A stretch of 7,054 nt of DNA from Chromatocurvus sp046260215 (GTDB lineage Bacteria > Pseudomonadota > Gammaproteobacteria > Pseudomonadales > Halieaceae). The position numbers and the translations under genes were made by a program. Positions 5,847-7,054 of the stretch are shown here, one piece after another (position 1 is the first letter of the stretch; each line of letters begins with the position of its first letter). The stretch is taken from assembly GCA_046260215.1 (NCBI GenBank), contig JBHEPQ010000171.1, positions 1 through 7,054 on the forward strand. Direction: 5' to 3'. The notes under the pieces were generated by a model, which saw only the letters and a list, made by a program, of their open reading frames with translations, made no database searches and was not told the DNA's origin.

Positions 5847-6947
5847 CTACTGCGATTCGGATAAGGTGACCTCGACCTCTCGTTCATCCTCCCCGCGACG
5901 CACGGTCAGCGTGATGGCCTGGCCCGCTTTCCGCTTTTCGAGTATCGACAGGTAGTCGTCGTTGCTGCGCACTGGCTGACCGTCAATCGCCGTGATCACA
6001 TCGCCCAGCACGATATCGCCCCGGGCATTGCGAAAGGCACCGCGCAGCCCCGCGCGATCTGCCGGCAGATCCGGGAACACGCGCACGATCGGCAGGCCGT
6101 CAATCGCGTAGCGACGCAGCCAGCCATCGCTGGCGAGCTCCAGGCCCATGATAGGCCGCAGCATGCGGCCATAGCTGATCAACTGGGGGACAACGTCCCT
6201 GACGGTGTTGACGGGAATGGCGAAGCCGATGCCTGCGCTGGCACCGCTTGGACTGAAGATGGCGGTATTGACACCGATCAGCTGGCCCAGGGAATTGAGC
6301 AGTGGGCCACCGGAATTGCCGGGATTGATGGCGGCGTCGGTCTGGATGACACCGCGGATGCGGCGGTTGCTGGGTGCGCGTATCTCCCGGCCCAGGGCAC
6401 TGACCACGCCGGTGGTGAGCGTTGTATCCAGCCCGAAGGGATTGCCGATCGCCAGTACCTTGCGCCCTACCGCCAGTTCTGATGAGTCGCCCAGGGGCAG
6501 GGTGATCAGGTCCTGGGGCGGATCAAGCAGGCGCAGTACCGCCAGATCCTTTTCCGGTGCGACCCCGATCACCTCGGCGCTGTACTCGCTGCGGTCCTGC
6601 AGACTGACGGTCAGCCGCTGGGCGCCGGCGATGACGTGAAAATTGGTAACGATGAGGCCACTGCTGTTCCAGACAAAGCCGGTGCCCGACCCGCGGGGGA
6701 TTTCCTGCACATTGAGGCTGAACAGGCTGCGCCGCAGCGTCGTGCTGGTGACGTTGACAACCGCCGGGCTGGCGGCGCTGAACACCTGCATGCTGTTGGT
6801 CTCGTCGTCGGTCGCGAAATCCGTGTAACCGGGGCGATTGCTGGTGCTACCCGTGTCGGCGTCGCAGGCAGTGGCCATGACCATCAGCAGGCCGGCGGCG
6901 ACAAGCCGGCAGGCTGCAGTCAGAACAGAATCAGGCGCTAACGTCAT
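5847..6947 (-). CDS. Deg/HtrA-type trypsin-like serine protease with one PDZ domain, probable lipoprotein
   Basis: 366 residues. The S1C catalytic triad is intact: His104 (VTNFHVIAGA), Asp134 (PEKDLAVLRL) and Ser212 (INPGNSGGPLLN), with AIGNPFGLDTTLTTGVVSALGR between. One PDZ domain follows (about 265-366; GDVITAIDGQPV, ending VTLSESQ), so it has DegS/AlgW architecture, not the two-PDZ DegP/DegQ form. The N terminus (about 1-27) is a signal with hydrophobic core LVAAGLLMVMATA ending in a permissive lipobox ATA-Cys28. Asp29 follows, then a flexible linker DADTGSTSNRPG. Asp at +2 is the inner-membrane retention signal in E. coli, so I infer periplasmic protease activity tethered to the inner membrane. 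The catalytic core also resembles plastid Deg1 from memory (RGSGTGFVW, PSGAS-GIGFAIPV). ATG 6947 overlaps the upstream stop (ATGA), suggesting translational coupling. Substrate unknown; a DegS-like envelope-stress role is possible but no rseA or mucA gene is nearby. Confidence 0.95.
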   Translation of the reverse strand: MTLAPDSVLTAACRLVAAGLLMVMATACDADTGSTSNRPGYTDFATDDETNSMQVFSAASPAVVNVTSTTLRRSLFSLNVQEIPRGSGTGFVWNSSGLIVTNFHVIAGAQRLTVSLQDRSEYSAEVIGVAPEKDLAVLRLLDPPQDLITLPLGDSSELAVGRKVLAIGNPFGLDTTLTTGVVSALGREIRAPSNRRIRGVIQTDAAINPGNSGGPLLNSLGQLIGVNTAIFSPSGASAGIGFAIPVNTVRDVVPQLISYGRMLRPIMGLELASDGWLRRYAIDGLPIVRVFPDLPADRAGLRGAFRNARGDIVLGDVITAIDGQPVRSNDDYLSILEKRKAGQAITLTVRRGEDEREVEVTLSESQ

Positions 6948-7054
6948 CCCTGACGAAAGGCCTCGCTGAATGCCCGGATGCGCTCGGCATTGGCACCCAG
7001 GTCGCTGACGCCGACCCGGGAGACGGAGCGAAGATCAACCAGCGTGCCGTCGGC
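6944..7054 (-). CDS. DUF1499 family protein, C-terminal end (5' end outside window)
   Basis: The last 36 codons and TGA of a gene entering from the right edge. The fragment contains VDLRSVSRVGVSDLGANAERIRAF, whose RSxSRxGxSDLGxNAxRIRxF pattern is the conserved end of DUF1499 proteins (about 130-160 residues, function unknown). Its stop overlaps the protease ATG by 4 nt (ATGA), so the two genes are very likely one operon and translationally coupled. The family call is from motif memory on a short fragment; an unrelated protein is unlikely given the motif but cannot be excluded. Confidence 0.85.
   Translation of the reverse strand, partial: ADGTLVDLRSVSRVGVSDLGANAERIRAFSEAFRQG

Noticed and set aside
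5675..5887. A 70-codon - strand frame spanning the end of the Deg gene and the microprotein.
   Set aside because: No Shine-Dalgarno, no domain, overlaps the Deg 3' end out of frame; the 25-codon frame here has better start signals and protein character.
1..7054. A mobile element, defence system, CRISPR array or other large novel system.
   Set aside because: Every gene of size belongs to a familiar household family, composition is even, and no terminal repeats, integrase or repeat-spacer structure is visible.

Overview
This 7.05 kb window is GC-rich and densely coding. It looks like ordinary chromosome of a Gram-negative gammaproteobacterium: it has type II secretion genes in the order gspM-gspN, an AlkG2/RubA-like rubredoxin, a ClsA-type cardiolipin synthase, and a periplasmic Deg protease behind a lipoprotein-like signal. 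I see no tRNA, rRNA, IS element, CRISPR array, integrase or base-composition island. The genus cannot be fixed from the sequence; a marine gammaproteobacterium is a guess.

Layout. The first ~4.1 kb reads on the + strand. It begins with the 3' end of gspM (T2SS inner-membrane platform), overlapped by gspN, and then a 58-residue rubredoxin gene 17 nt downstream. After a ~140 nt gap with a weak candidate promoter come two Na+-coupled amino-acid symporters from different families: an 11-TM NSS/SLC6-type transporter and an AGCS-type alanine/glycine symporter. They lie 30 nt apart, with a perfect 13-bp palindrome between them, and probably form one transport operon. The rest reads on the - strand and converges on the symporters. 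Following transcription, it runs from the 3' end of a DUF1499 gene, through a one-PDZ Deg-type serine protease whose start overlaps the DUF1499 stop (ATGA), to a probable 25-residue single-TM microprotein, an inverted-repeat-rich ~100 nt spacer, and a ClsA-type cardiolipin synthase with its own candidate extended -10 promoter.

Together the - strand genes suggest an envelope module: an inner-membrane-anchored protease, a tiny membrane peptide and a phospholipid synthase. The + strand genes cover secretion, redox and solute uptake. No large undescribed system is visible. The items most worth a second look are the microprotein, the Deg protease with a lipobox and Asp at +2, the candidate leaderless start of cls, and the tandem duplication of the end of the rubredoxin gene, including its stop codon.
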